DNA from: Bacteroidota bacterium
GTDB taxonomy: Bacteria > Bacteroidota > Bacteroidia > Flavobacteriales > Weeksellaceae
Reading direction: 5' to 3'
Assembly (NCBI GenBank): GCA_023399595.1
Contig: JAEWOR010000021.1
Coordinates: forward strand, 1-64,000
DNA: 64,000 nucleotides
Part shown: positions 48,654-57,126 of the stretch, piece after piece
Position numbering within the stretch: position 1 is the stretch's first letter
How the letters are laid out: each line of letters begins with the position of its first letter
Notes under the pieces: generated by a model
Databases searched by the model: none
What the model saw: the letters and a program-made list of their open reading frames with translations, nothing else
Told to the model about the DNA's origin: nothing
Made by a program: the position numbers and the translations under genes

Positions 48654-49043
48654 ATGAGTTCTATATTCACAAAAATAGTCAACGGAGAAATTCCATCTTA
48701 TAAAATAGATGAGGATGAAAATTATTTGTCCTTTTTAGATGCAATGCCATTGGTGGAAGGGCATACATTGGTAATTCCTAAGGAAGAAGTGGATTTTATT
48801 TTTGATTTAGATTCCGATGCTTATAAAAATCTTTGGGGTTTTGCTCAAAAAGTAGCTAAAAAATTACAAAAAGCATATCCTGAGAAAAGGATTGCAGTTG
48901 CAGTGGTAGGTTTAGAAGTGCCACATGCGCATATTCATCTTATTCCCATTGAAAAAATGGAAGACATGAATTTTAAAAATCCTCGTTTAAAACTTTCAAG
49001 CGAAGAATATCTCAACATTCAGAACAAAATCATTAATTCTTAA
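48654..49043 (+). CDS. HIT family protein
   Basis: 129 aa purine-nucleotide hydrolase or transferase of the histidine-triad superfamily (HINT-like). It begins MSSIFTKIVNGEIPSYKIDE, the usual first motif, and carries the catalytic triad VPHAHIHLIPIEK (HxHxH). VVIP-type strand LVEGHTLVIPKEEVDF is present. Probably acts on adenosine phosphoramidates, as in HinT. Follows greA and is followed by a terminator-like hairpin. Confidence 0.93.
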   Translation: MSSIFTKIVNGEIPSYKIDEDENYLSFLDAMPLVEGHTLVIPKEEVDFIFDLDSDAYKNLWGFAQKVAKKLQKAYPEKRIAVAVVGLEVPHAHIHLIPIEKMEDMNFKNPRLKLSSEEYLNIQNKIINS

Positions 49044-49048
49044 AATAT

Positions 49049-49078
49049 ACTTGTCAGGGAAAATCTCTGACAAGTTTT
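49049..49078 (+). terminator. terminator after the HIT gene
   Basis: Stem ACTTGTCAG / CTGACAAGT with loop GGAAAATCT, then TTTTAT, 5 nt after the HIT stop codon. It separates greA-HIT from clpX. Confidence 0.7.
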
Positions 49079-49096
49079 ATCTAAATCATACTTTAT

Positions 49097-50278
49097 ATGA
49101 ACGCAAACCAATGTTCATTCTGCGGAAGAAAAAGAAATGAAGTGCAGATGTTGGTGTCTGGACAGAACGGCTTTATATGTGAAAATTGTATTGAACAAGC
49201 GCACAGTATTATAAAAGAAGGGACTAAAAAAGAAAGCACTTCAGTTGCCAATTCTTTAGAGGAACTTAAAAAACCCAAAGAAATCAAAACTTTTCTCGAT
49301 CAATATGTAATTGGACAAGATCAAGCCAAGAAACAGTTATCGGTTGCGGTTTACAATCACTATAAAAGGCTTCTTCATGCTAAAGATGAAAACCGTGAAG
49401 TGGAGATTGAAAAATCCAATATTATTATGATTGGTGAAACAGGAACGGGTAAAACGTTACTTGCGAAAACCATTGCTAGAGAACTTAATGTTCCTTTTTG
49501 TATTGTAGATGCTACAATTCTCACGGAAGCAGGTTATGTGGGGGAAGATGTGGAAAGTATATTGTCTAGACTATTAATGGTTGCAGATTATGATGTTGAA
49601 AAAGCAGAAAGAGGAATTGTTTTTATAGATGAAATTGATAAAATTGCTCGTAAATCTGATAATCCAAGTCTTACAAGAGACGTTTCTGGTGAAGGTGTTC
49701 AGCAAGGTTTGTTGAAACTTTTGGAAGGAAGTATCGTGAATGTTCCACCGCAAGGAGGAAGAAAGCATCCAGACCAAAAATACATTCAAGTAAATACTCA
49801 AAATATTTTGTTTATCGCAGGGGGAGCTTTTGATGGAATTAAAGAAATCATTGAAAGAAGATTGAATAAACAAGCTATTGGATTTAGCTCTGAAAAAATT
49901 AACAAGGTAGATGAAGACGAATACATTTTAAGCAATCTTAATGCAATCGATTTAAGAAGTTTTGGTTTGATTCCTGAGCTTTTAGGTCGTTTTCCTATCA
50001 TTACTTACTTAGATAAACTAACGAAAGAAACGTTGGTGAGAATTATGAAAGAACCTAAAAACTCTATCATTAATCAGTTTGTTGAGTTGTTTAAAATGGA
50101 CGGCATTAAATTGTCTTTTTCTGATGGAGCCATTGAGAAAATTGTAGTAGAAACCATGGAAAAAGGTTTAGGCGCAAGAGGTCTTAGAGGAACCACAGAA
50201 AAGATTTTAGAAGATTATATGTTTTCAATTGGAGAACAAAAAGAAATTAAGTTAACAGAAAATAATATAATGCTTTAA
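49097..50278 (+). CDS. clpX: ATP-dependent Clp protease ATP-binding subunit ClpX
   Basis: 393 aa AAA+ unfoldase that feeds substrates to ClpP. The N-terminal zinc-binding domain has CSFCGRKRNEVQML and CENCIEQAH. Walker A is GETGTGKTLLAKTIA (about residues 112-126) and Walker B FIDEIDKIARK. The pore loop region is AGYVGEDVESIL and the ClpP-docking IGF loop is in LNKQAIGFSSEK (IGF near residue 260). A complete ClpX. clpP is not in this window. Confidence 0.96.
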   Translation: MNANQCSFCGRKRNEVQMLVSGQNGFICENCIEQAHSIIKEGTKKESTSVANSLEELKKPKEIKTFLDQYVIGQDQAKKQLSVAVYNHYKRLLHAKDENREVEIEKSNIIMIGETGTGKTLLAKTIARELNVPFCIVDATILTEAGYVGEDVESILSRLLMVADYDVEKAERGIVFIDEIDKIARKSDNPSLTRDVSGEGVQQGLLKLLEGSIVNVPPQGGRKHPDQKYIQVNTQNILFIAGGAFDGIKEIIERRLNKQAIGFSSEKINKVDEDEYILSNLNAIDLRSFGLIPELLGRFPIITYLDKLTKETLVRIMKEPKNSIINQFVELFKMDGIKLSFSDGAIEKIVVETMEKGLGARGLRGTTEKILEDYMFSIGEQKEIKLTENNIML

Positions 50279-50287
50279 CATATTTTA

Positions 50288-50318
50288 TTGTAAATCTAAA
50301 AAAAAAAGTATAAATTTG
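50288..50318 (+). promoter_or_regulatory. promoter of the T9SS cargo gene
   Basis: TTG at 50288-50290, a 20-nt spacer, and TAAATTTG at 50311-50318, a full match to the Bacteroidota consensus, 38 nt before the ATG at 50357. Confidence 0.7.
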
Positions 50319-50356
50319 CTCCGAATAATTCTCTCAACACAAAAATTGATACTAAA

Positions 50357-52315
50357 ATGAAAAAAAGTTTATTAACTATCGGACTAATAGGTGCCTATAT
50401 CTGTATGGATGCTCAAGTTCTAACGCATGTAGACAACAGCGCAACTTTCTATGTTTCTGCTAATACTTTAGTTTTTAATGGAGGAGGTCTACAAACAAAA
50501 GGTTCCGGGATTATTGATAATCATGGAAATATAATGGTTGTAGGAAATAGTGGAGATAAACTAAAAACAGTTGTTGCTGGTACAGGTTCTACTGCAGATA
50601 AATTAGATGGTGGTAATATTGTTCTAAGAGCAAATGATGCTAACTCTACTAATCCTGATTCTTACGGTCAACTTTTTATATCTGGTATAACACAAGATAA
50701 TATCACAGGTATTGTAAGTAAGGAGTTTAAGGCTGAAAAACATGGTAATGGCAATTATTTCCAACAAATTGCTTTACCCTTTTATAATAAACAGTTAAGT
50801 ACTTTATCTACTGAATTTGGCAAAACCTTTGGAACAACAAGGTGGACGCAGAACGAGATCCTTAAGTGGAATAATGCTATTGTTGTCTCAGATCATTATA
50901 CTAACTTAAATAATCTATTAACTGATGGTACTGGATATTATATGTTAGGTTCAAAAAATAATAACCTCAATGCAGATACTCCACCATCAAACTTACCAAC
51001 TATAGCACCAACGCCTACTGGTTCTGTTTACACATTAAATGGTAGACCATATGCCGAGGTTGGGGTAGTTAGTTTGCAAGGTGCTGGGAATGGAATTTCT
51101 TTTGGTTCAGGAGGTAATGCCATAAATATGTATAACGAAAAGTATAATACATATTTACAAGATCAATTTGATTCAACATCTTCTTTATGGGTAGGTTCTT
51201 ATGGTAAAAATATTTATCAATTTGGAAATCCATACTTCACTAATCTTGATTTGAGTAAAATTGGCTATACTGAAACAGGGGTAGGTGATGGTAATGCTAT
51301 TGGAAATATTTGGGGAGTAAGATATTCGCCAGGAACTGTGACCACTTTACCGGGAGGGTCAACTTATTCAACAAATGCATTAATAAACACATTTGATGTA
51401 AATGGAAGACCAGCTGGAGATATAGGGTTGATAATTAAGCCTATGCAAACTTTTGTTATTAAACTAAGAAATAGTACGCCAAGCACACTTGATTTTAACA
51501 CAACAAGAAGATTTAAGAATACAGCTAGAGGTGAAGGTACAGATTATAGTGTAACAGCAAATAAAAACGGAGGTTCATTGAAGCAGTTAGGGGTTATAGC
51601 TCTTAATGCTGCAGGTGAAGAAATGGGTAGATCTTATTATGTGGTATCGCCTATAGCAACTACAGGTCACCAAGCATCTATTGCTACTACCGTACAAGCC
51701 GCAAACTCAAGTTTAAATGTTATTGGTACTTACGAAGAAGACCCAGTAAATGGAATGTATGATAATAATTATACATCAGCATATTGGCTTTATATCAATG
51801 AAGCAAATGAACAGGATTTCCAAGGTAAACCAGTGCCTTTAGCTCTATATAGCAATGCAATTGCTTCTTTAAAATTTGAAATTAGAGAAAATGCAGAACT
51901 TATTCCTGCCGGACAGCATGGTTTATCCACAGGTATTGGTTTTTATTATAAAACATCAAACGGAACTGTTGCTCCAATTTCTCAGGATATGACCATCCCA
52001 GTATCTGGATTAGAATATGGTTTAAGTTATGGGATGATGAATTCAACAACATTAAGTACTAATGATGTTAGTAAACCTTCAAGAACAAAGGTTGTTTACA
52101 ATCCATCAATTGATCATTACGTTATGCAGTTTGATCCAAGTTGGAAAAAAGCCAATATTAAAGTTTATGACATGAGTGGTAAACTTGTTCTAACCAAAGA
52201 TAATGTTAGCACGAGTCAAGATTATGTAATTGAACTCGAAAAAATGAAATCAGGATATATTGTTACTGGTGTTAGTGATTCTGGTGAAAAAGTAAATGCT
52301 AAAATTCTTAGATAA
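50357..52315 (+). CDS. secreted protein with a C-terminal T9SS type A sorting domain
   Basis: 652 aa. A signal peptide (MKKSLLTIGLIGAYICMDAQ) is followed by beta-rich, Asn/Gly-rich sequence (ANTLVFNGGGLQTKGSGIID; RFKNTARGEGTDYSVTANK) typical of surface adhesins. The C-terminus (NPSIDHYVMQFDPSWKKANI, then KVYDMSGKLV...) is a type A sorting domain that directs export through the type IX system and attachment to the cell surface. Function beyond that is unknown. The next small gene and the thioredoxin-like gene follow in the same direction. Confidence 0.85.
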   Translation: MKKSLLTIGLIGAYICMDAQVLTHVDNSATFYVSANTLVFNGGGLQTKGSGIIDNHGNIMVVGNSGDKLKTVVAGTGSTADKLDGGNIVLRANDANSTNPDSYGQLFISGITQDNITGIVSKEFKAEKHGNGNYFQQIALPFYNKQLSTLSTEFGKTFGTTRWTQNEILKWNNAIVVSDHYTNLNNLLTDGTGYYMLGSKNNNLNADTPPSNLPTIAPTPTGSVYTLNGRPYAEVGVVSLQGAGNGISFGSGGNAINMYNEKYNTYLQDQFDSTSSLWVGSYGKNIYQFGNPYFTNLDLSKIGYTETGVGDGNAIGNIWGVRYSPGTVTTLPGGSTYSTNALINTFDVNGRPAGDIGLIIKPMQTFVIKLRNSTPSTLDFNTTRRFKNTARGEGTDYSVTANKNGGSLKQLGVIALNAAGEEMGRSYYVVSPIATTGHQASIATTVQAANSSLNVIGTYEEDPVNGMYDNNYTSAYWLYINEANEQDFQGKPVPLALYSNAIASLKFEIRENAELIPAGQHGLSTGIGFYYKTSNGTVAPISQDMTIPVSGLEYGLSYGMMNSTTLSTNDVSKPSRTKVVYNPSIDHYVMQFDPSWKKANIKVYDMSGKLVLTKDNVSTSQDYVIELEKMKSGYIVTGVSDSGEKVNAKILR

Positions 52316-52325
52316 AACATACAAT

Positions 52326-52559
52326 ATGAAAATATATAAAAAACTATCTCTCGCTTTATTATTGTTCGTAACTTCATTAATCTATGCTCAATCACAACCA
52401 CCAACACCAGCTGCTGGTGGGCCGCCAGGAGGAGGGACTGGAGGGACTGGTACAGGATCACAAGCTTCCCCAATAGACATGTACGTTTACGTTTTAGCAA
52501 TTGCTGCAGTTTTAATAATTGCTTATTTTGCTAAAAAATATAAAACTCAAAAAATTTAA
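52326..52559 (+). CDS. small Pro/Gly-rich single-pass membrane protein
   Basis: 77 aa from the ATG at 52326; an earlier ATG (52296) lies within the end of the T9SS gene. It has a signal peptide (MKIYKKLSLALLLFVTSLIY, AQ), a low-complexity segment (PPTPAAGGPPGGGTGGTGTG), and a C-terminal helix (MYVYVLAIAAVLIIAYFAKK) followed by YKTQKI. Similar small proteins with PPG-like sequence and a C-terminal helix occur next to T9SS cargo genes in flavobacteria. Function unknown; it starts 10 nt after the cargo gene, so they are likely co-expressed. Confidence 0.72.
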   Translation: MKIYKKLSLALLLFVTSLIYAQSQPPTPAAGGPPGGGTGGTGTGSQASPIDMYVYVLAIAAVLIIAYFAKKYKTQKI

Positions 52560-52578
52560 ATTTTAAATATTTAATTAC

Positions 52579-52611
52579 AAACTCTTCAAGATTTATTGAA
52601 GAGTTTTTTTT
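52579..52611 (+). terminator. terminator after the T9SS cargo pair
   Basis: Stem AAACTCTTCAA / TTGAAGAGTTT with loop GATTTA, then TTTTT, 20 nt after the stop codon. Confidence 0.88.
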
Positions 52612-52624
52612 ATATTTATACATT

Positions 52625-53914
52625 ATGAAAAAAATAGTATTACTTTCGTGTTTGTCGGCAATAGGTTGTTTGCATGCACAATTCAATGTTCAGATTAAAA
52701 TTCCAGCTGAGTTTAATGAAAAAGAAGCTATTCTTTATACACTTAATGGATCAAAGGATATTATAAGTTCAAAAGGAAAGGTTGTAAATAATACGCTTAC
52801 TGTAAAATATCCTACTCGATATTTGGGAATGATGAAAGTTTATTTTCCTAATACTAATAATACCTTAAACTTTATTTCTGAGAATAAAGATGTGAGCATT
52901 GTTGTAGAAACTAAAGGAAATAATAAGATTAGTAAAATCCAATATTTGGATGATGCTAATAACGCAATGAATGAAACGCAGAAATTGGCTGAGAAAAAGG
53001 AAATTATTCTTCCTGCTCTTGCACAAATTACAGAGTATTATAATGATAACTCTTCTTTTGCAAAAGCTTTGTCAACCGAAATGGATAGACTTGGAAAGCC
53101 TTTAACATTTAATTCAGATCAACACCCTTTTATAAATTTTTATTATAATGGGTATAATAAGTTTTTATCTAAAAAAGGAGGTAAAGAAAAGCCTTCACAA
53201 GATGAAATAATTAATTATATAGACAAGGCTGGAGATATGTTGGAATCATCTTCATTAATGCGTCCAATATTAGTGGAATACCTCAATGGAGGAGGAAATA
53301 CCAATATTGATGGGTCTGTAGATAAAATTTTGGGGAAATTGAATGTAGAAACTCCTCGTGGACAAGTAGTTTTGTCGGAACTTATTGAGATTTTTGATGT
53401 ATATGCAATGTCAGAAACAAAAGAAAAGTATCTTTCTTATGCTAAAAATCTTAAATGCACGATAAATGACCGTTTGAACATGACGATAAAATCTAATGAC
53501 AATATTGCATTAGGAGCAACTTTTCAGAATTACGATTTTAAATCCCCCTTACATACAAAAGCGAAGTCTTTATATGATGTGAAGGCAAATAATAAAATAG
53601 TTGTCTTTTGGTCTTCCACATGTTCTCACTGTGAATCTGAACTTCCACAATTATTAAAAGTTTACAATGAATTAAAAAGCAAAAATGTTGAAATTGTAGG
53701 CTTTTCATTAGATACTTCTAAAGATGCATTTTTAACAAAAGCGGGTGTTTTTCCATGGATTAATGATACTGAACTTAAAGGATGGAACAGTGATATTGTA
53801 AATACTTACAATTTATTAGCTACACCTACTTATTTTATATTAGATGCTAACAATAAGATAATCAACAAACCAGATCGTGTGGGAGATGTTTTAACGTATT
53901 TTAAGTTAAAATAA
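52625..53914 (+). CDS. TlpA-like thioredoxin-fold envelope protein
   Basis: 429 aa. A signal peptide (VLLSCLSAIGCLHAQ) precedes an N-terminal beta-rich domain resembling DUF4369 (FNEKEAILYTLNGSKDIISS) and a helical middle. The C-terminal thioredoxin domain has VVFWSSTCSHCESELPQLLK with the redox pair C333-C336, and the cis-Pro region NTYNLLATPTYFILDANNK. It should act in periplasmic disulfide chemistry. The partner is not evident from its neighbours. Confidence 0.85.
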   Translation: MKKIVLLSCLSAIGCLHAQFNVQIKIPAEFNEKEAILYTLNGSKDIISSKGKVVNNTLTVKYPTRYLGMMKVYFPNTNNTLNFISENKDVSIVVETKGNNKISKIQYLDDANNAMNETQKLAEKKEIILPALAQITEYYNDNSSFAKALSTEMDRLGKPLTFNSDQHPFINFYYNGYNKFLSKKGGKEKPSQDEIINYIDKAGDMLESSSLMRPILVEYLNGGGNTNIDGSVDKILGKLNVETPRGQVVLSELIEIFDVYAMSETKEKYLSYAKNLKCTINDRLNMTIKSNDNIALGATFQNYDFKSPLHTKAKSLYDVKANNKIVVFWSSTCSHCESELPQLLKVYNELKSKNVEIVGFSLDTSKDAFLTKAGVFPWINDTELKGWNSDIVNTYNLLATPTYFILDANNKIINKPDRVGDVLTYFKLK

Positions 53915-53946
53915 TTTGGTGGAATCCTAAAATGTTTTTATATTTG
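53915..53946 (+). promoter_or_regulatory. tRNA-Met promoter
   Basis: TTTG at 53915-53918, a 20-nt spacer, and TATATTTG at 53939-53946: a full match to the Bacteroidota consensus, 12 nt before the tRNA. Confidence 0.78.
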
Positions 53947-53958
53947 CACCACTCTAAA

Positions 53959-54032
53959 GGCGAGGTAGCTCAGATGGTTAGAGCGCAGGATTCATAACCC
54001 TGAGGTCACGGGTTCAATTCCCGTCTTCGCTA
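53959..54032 (+). tRNA. tRNA-Met (CAT), elongator type
   Basis: 74 nt. Acceptor arm GGCGAGG pairs with CTTCGCT, the D stem is GCTC/GAGC, the anticodon loop is TTCATAA (anticodon CAT), and the T arm is ACGGG-TTCAATT-CCCGT. The discriminator is A and CCA is not fully encoded. Initiator features (unpaired position 1-72, GGG/CCC anticodon stem) are absent. A lysidine-modified Ile tRNA is possible but less likely. Confidence 0.93.
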
Positions 54033-54036
54033 CAAA

Positions 54037-54072
54037 TTAAAAGACTCTTATATTCAATATAGAGTCTTTTTT
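54037..54072 (+). terminator. tRNA-Met terminator
   Basis: Stem AAAGACTCT / AGAGTCTTT with inner TATAT/ATATA, followed by TTTTTTG, 5 nt past the tRNA. Confidence 0.85.
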
Positions 54073-54130
54073 GTTTTCACCATCATAAATCATAAAGTTT
54101 TCATAAAGTTCATGATTTTCCGTTTTATGT

Positions 54131-54161
54131 TTTGTTTTTTTCAAAAGAATTTATACCTTTA
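54131..54161 (+). promoter_or_regulatory. promoter of a candidate small RNA
   Basis: TTTG at 54131-54134, a 19-nt spacer, and TACCTTTA at 54154-54161 (one mismatch to TAnnTTTG). The predicted start of transcription is about 54166. Confidence 0.5.
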
Positions 54162-54165
54162 CATC

Positions 54166-54253
54166 GCCTTGAATGAGAGAGCATCTCAAGGTAATAAATT
54201 TTTTTTCATCATTTGTGTTTTTAGAATCGTATCAATGATACGATTCTTTTTTT
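54166..54253 (+). ncRNA. candidate small RNA downstream of tRNA-Met
   Basis: It has a promoter and ends in a strong terminator. Hairpin 1 is CCTTGAATG - AGAGAG - CAT(C)TCAAGG (54167-54191, one bulged C), followed by a run of eight T. Hairpin 2 is AGAATCGTATC - AAT - GATACGATTCT (54223-54247) followed by TTTTTTT. No long open frame lies between. The terminator also overlaps the end of the DUF3810 gene on the other strand. No Rfam family is recognised by eye. Confidence 0.45.
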
Positions 54254-55305
54254 ATGCGCTCATATCGTACGAGCAAATCAATAAAATAGGAGTAAGTAAC
54301 ACTTCCTTCTTGCTGATTAGACTGCAGGAAAATATCATTTGTGAAGGCAAAAAAATCATCCATTAATCCTTGATGTTTTTCAACAAAATCTTTTTCAAAC
54401 TCTCGATCCTGTTTCATTTTTGGGGAATACTTTAAAAGAATTTGTTTGACGAAGCTAGGATCTTCATATTGAATATAATTCAAAAGGCTTCTTAGTGTAT
54501 AATATTCAGTGCTATATCTCAATTCAATATTATTAGAATTAATACCCATTAAATACCCTATAAAGTTCGCTTCCTGCTCTCTTGCATAACCAATTTGGTG
54601 AGAGCTTTCATGTGCTATTGTAAAAGGGATAAATGTGTCTGGTAAATGTTTGTTGTATTGGGCTTCTGCTGTGAATGGATTGTAATAGCCTAGAATGCCA
54701 GAATAATTCATTAAATATCCATAAAAGCTGGGTTTTACAGAAATGCTTTTAGAAGGCTTTTTAGCGTTTAAAAACGAAGGAAGTAATTGTTGTTGAGATA
54801 TAATGTCTTTCTTTATAATATCCCAATTTTCCACCTTGAAAATACCATTCTCATCCTGATGGGTGAATTCTCGCGTATTTTTACATTTTTCTAAATATTG
54901 TAAAGCTAATATTTTCACTTCTTGTAAGCGGGGTTCCTCTTTCGGAAGTTTATTAATTAGAGGTTCTTGGAAGTAAAGCATTCCCCAAAATATTTGATAC
55001 AAAAAATAAAAAATATTGAAGGTAATGAAGAGATGTAACAAGGCTTTAGATCTTCTTTTTTTATAAAACAATCTTACAATTAAAATTAATATACAAACTC
55101 CTAAAAAGATATAAGCGATGTCTCCCAAGGAAAACGGAAACCAAGAGAAGAGTTGCTGATGGAAGTTTTTCTGAAGTTCAAAGAAGTTATCAAATATAGA
55201 AATGGCTATTTCCCATTTTGAAAGTAGATAGAACAAAACAAATTGGACAACTAATATAGTTGCCCAAAATGATTTCTTATTGAAAGTTTTTTTATTAATG
55301 TGCAC
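54232..55305 (-). CDS. DUF3810 domain-containing membrane protein
   Basis: 357 aa with a GTG start at 55305. An N-terminal hydrophobic region (SFWATILVVQFVLFYLLSKW; IAYIFLGVCILILIVRLFYK) precedes a periplasmic domain with the zinc-peptidase-like motif IAHESSHQIGYAREQEANFI (HExxH). This is typical of DUF3810, a Bacteroidota family whose substrate is unknown. Its start overlaps the stop of the transporter gene by 11 nt, so the two are translationally coupled. The stop codon lies within a terminator hairpin read on the plus strand. Confidence 0.87.
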   Translation of the reverse strand: MHINKKTFNKKSFWATILVVQFVLFYLLSKWEIAISIFDNFFELQKNFHQQLFSWFPFSLGDIAYIFLGVCILILIVRLFYKKRRSKALLHLFITFNIFYFLYQIFWGMLYFQEPLINKLPKEEPRLQEVKILALQYLEKCKNTREFTHQDENGIFKVENWDIIKKDIISQQQLLPSFLNAKKPSKSISVKPSFYGYLMNYSGILGYYNPFTAEAQYNKHLPDTFIPFTIAHESSHQIGYAREQEANFIGYLMGINSNNIELRYSTEYYTLRSLLNYIQYEDPSFVKQILLKYSPKMKQDREFEKDFVEKHQGLMDDFFAFTNDIFLQSNQQEGSVTYSYFIDLLVRYERIKKESYH

Positions 55306-57067
55306 CTTCTGCAGATTCTAAATAATCAATGTCAATATTTTGCTTTTTGAGCGATTGCTTAGCAAGATAAGCAAAAACAGCAATATAAATAAAGCATAAT
55401 ACCGGAATAATATAAGAGTTATGAATCCCGATAATGTCAGCTAATTTACCTTGAAGAGGAGGAATAATTCCACCCCCAAGAATCATCATTACCAAGAATG
55501 CTGAACCTTGTGCAGTATATTTTCCTAAGCCAGTTATTGCTAATGAGAAGATAGACGGCCACATAATGCTACATGCCAAACCTCCTGCAAGGAAAGAATA
55601 AATAGCGATATTTCCTTGGGTTAATAAACCTATAACCATCGCTAGAACTCCAAATATTCCGAAGTATACTAAGGTTTTTGCTGGTTTGTCTCCACTTAAT
55701 AAAAATACAATCACTTGTAAAGCAACACAAATAGCGTAATAGTATAAATGCGACATATCTTTTTGTGCAATAGTATTTACTCCTAAAATCACTAAAAATG
55801 CAATAAAAGGAACAACAATAATAGCAATAAGATGGTTTCTCTTACTTAAATTGAAAACACTCACGGCTCCAGTCCATCTACCAATCATTAAACTTCCCCA
55901 ATACATAGAAATATAGGGAGCAAGTTCTGAAGATTGATGGTTTCCAAACTCAGGGAGTTTTAAAAGTTCTCCTAAATTACTTCCAATTGCAACTTCTACA
56001 CCTACATAAGCCAAAATAGCAATCATTCCCAGTACCAATTGTGGGTATTTCATAGCTCCCCATCCATCGGGCTTCTTTTTTGCACTCTGATTGGCATATA
56101 TCAAACAACCTAAAACAACCACCAAAACAGCCGATAAATAAATCATTCTTGTTTTCTCTAAAGGATGTTTTATAGTTTCAATTTCCAGGTTTTTTGCAGA
56201 AATTACGGATTTGTATTCTGCGATATTAATAGTATTGGTTTCGGTTTCTATCTTGTTATTAATATCTCCAATTTGCTTTTCTAAAGATTCAATTTTTAAT
56301 GCTTCAGGTGAATTGTAACTATTGAAAACAGGGATGAATAAACCAATCACAAAAACGGTCATCACAACAAGTATGTTTCTGGCTTTAACTGCTTTTTCCA
56401 TGGTTTCAATGTTTTTTCCATTAGGGATTTTCTTTGAAAAATAGAAGATTCCAGCCGCAATAATAAATAAAGCACCCACAGCTGAATAAAGCAAAATTAC
56501 TTTATCCAAAGCTAAATGTTTTATTTCTTCATCGCCTACAGTTGCTGTAGTTCCAAACAAAGCAAAACCTACAATAATAGGTCCTATGGATGTCCCGAAC
56601 GAGTTTACACCTCCAGTTAAATTAATTCTACTCGCTCCTGTTTTAGGATCTCCTAGTAGTACAGCTAATGGATTTGCCGCAGTTTGTTGAATAGAAAATC
56701 CTAATGCTACTACAAATAAACCAGCTAGCATTCCATAGTAAACATTACTTTTTACAGCTAGTATCATTAAGCCTGCACCTACCGCGGAGAGGAGAAGTCC
56801 GTAAACAATACTGTTTTTGAACCCCCATTTGCCAATGAGATCAACTCGTTTAATGGTGCTAATAATGAAAAGAATTAAAGCACCTATGAAATAAGCAGTG
56901 TAAAATGCAAAATCTATTAACTGTGATTGAAATTGATCTAATGAAAAATAACTTTTACAAAAAGGAATAAAAATACTATTACCTGCAGCAATAAATCCCC
57001 AAAAAAAGAAGACTAAAACTAGTGTGTAAAGTGCGGGATAGTTGGTCGGTTTTTGATTTGTAGACAT
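55295..57067 (-). CDS. MFS sugar transporter, FucP-like, with an extra charged insert
   Basis: 590 aa, about 12 membrane helices, close to the fucose/glucose:H+ symporter (FucP/GluP) group, as in ALYTLVLVFFFWGFIAAGNS and QQTAANPLAVLLGDPKTGAS. FucP is about 430 aa; the extra length includes a charged coiled-coil-like stretch (ALKIESLEKQIGDINNKIET, then ETNTINIAEYKSVISAKNLE) between the two halves. The function of the insert is unknown. It is the upstream gene of DUF3810, and the stop overlaps that gene's start. Confidence 0.88.
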   Translation of the reverse strand: MSTNQKPTNYPALYTLVLVFFFWGFIAAGNSIFIPFCKSYFSLDQFQSQLIDFAFYTAYFIGALILFIISTIKRVDLIGKWGFKNSIVYGLLLSAVGAGLMILAVKSNVYYGMLAGLFVVALGFSIQQTAANPLAVLLGDPKTGASRINLTGGVNSFGTSIGPIIVGFALFGTTATVGDEEIKHLALDKVILLYSAVGALFIIAAGIFYFSKKIPNGKNIETMEKAVKARNILVVMTVFVIGLFIPVFNSYNSPEALKIESLEKQIGDINNKIETETNTINIAEYKSVISAKNLEIETIKHPLEKTRMIYLSAVLVVVLGCLIYANQSAKKKPDGWGAMKYPQLVLGMIAILAYVGVEVAIGSNLGELLKLPEFGNHQSSELAPYISMYWGSLMIGRWTGAVSVFNLSKRNHLIAIIVVPFIAFLVILGVNTIAQKDMSHLYYYAICVALQVIVFLLSGDKPAKTLVYFGIFGVLAMVIGLLTQGNIAIYSFLAGGLACSIMWPSIFSLAITGLGKYTAQGSAFLVMMILGGGIIPPLQGKLADIIGIHNSYIIPVLCFIYIAVFAYLAKQSLKKQNIDIDYLESAEGAH

Positions 57068-57126
57068 TGAGTTGATTTATATTTAAACAAAAATAAATAA
57101 AAAATCAACTCTACAAAGGAATACTT

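Noticed and set aside
53959..54032. Initiator tRNA-fMet
   Set aside because: Position 1 pairs with position 72 and the anticodon stem lacks the GGG/CCC run of initiators, so it is called elongator Met.
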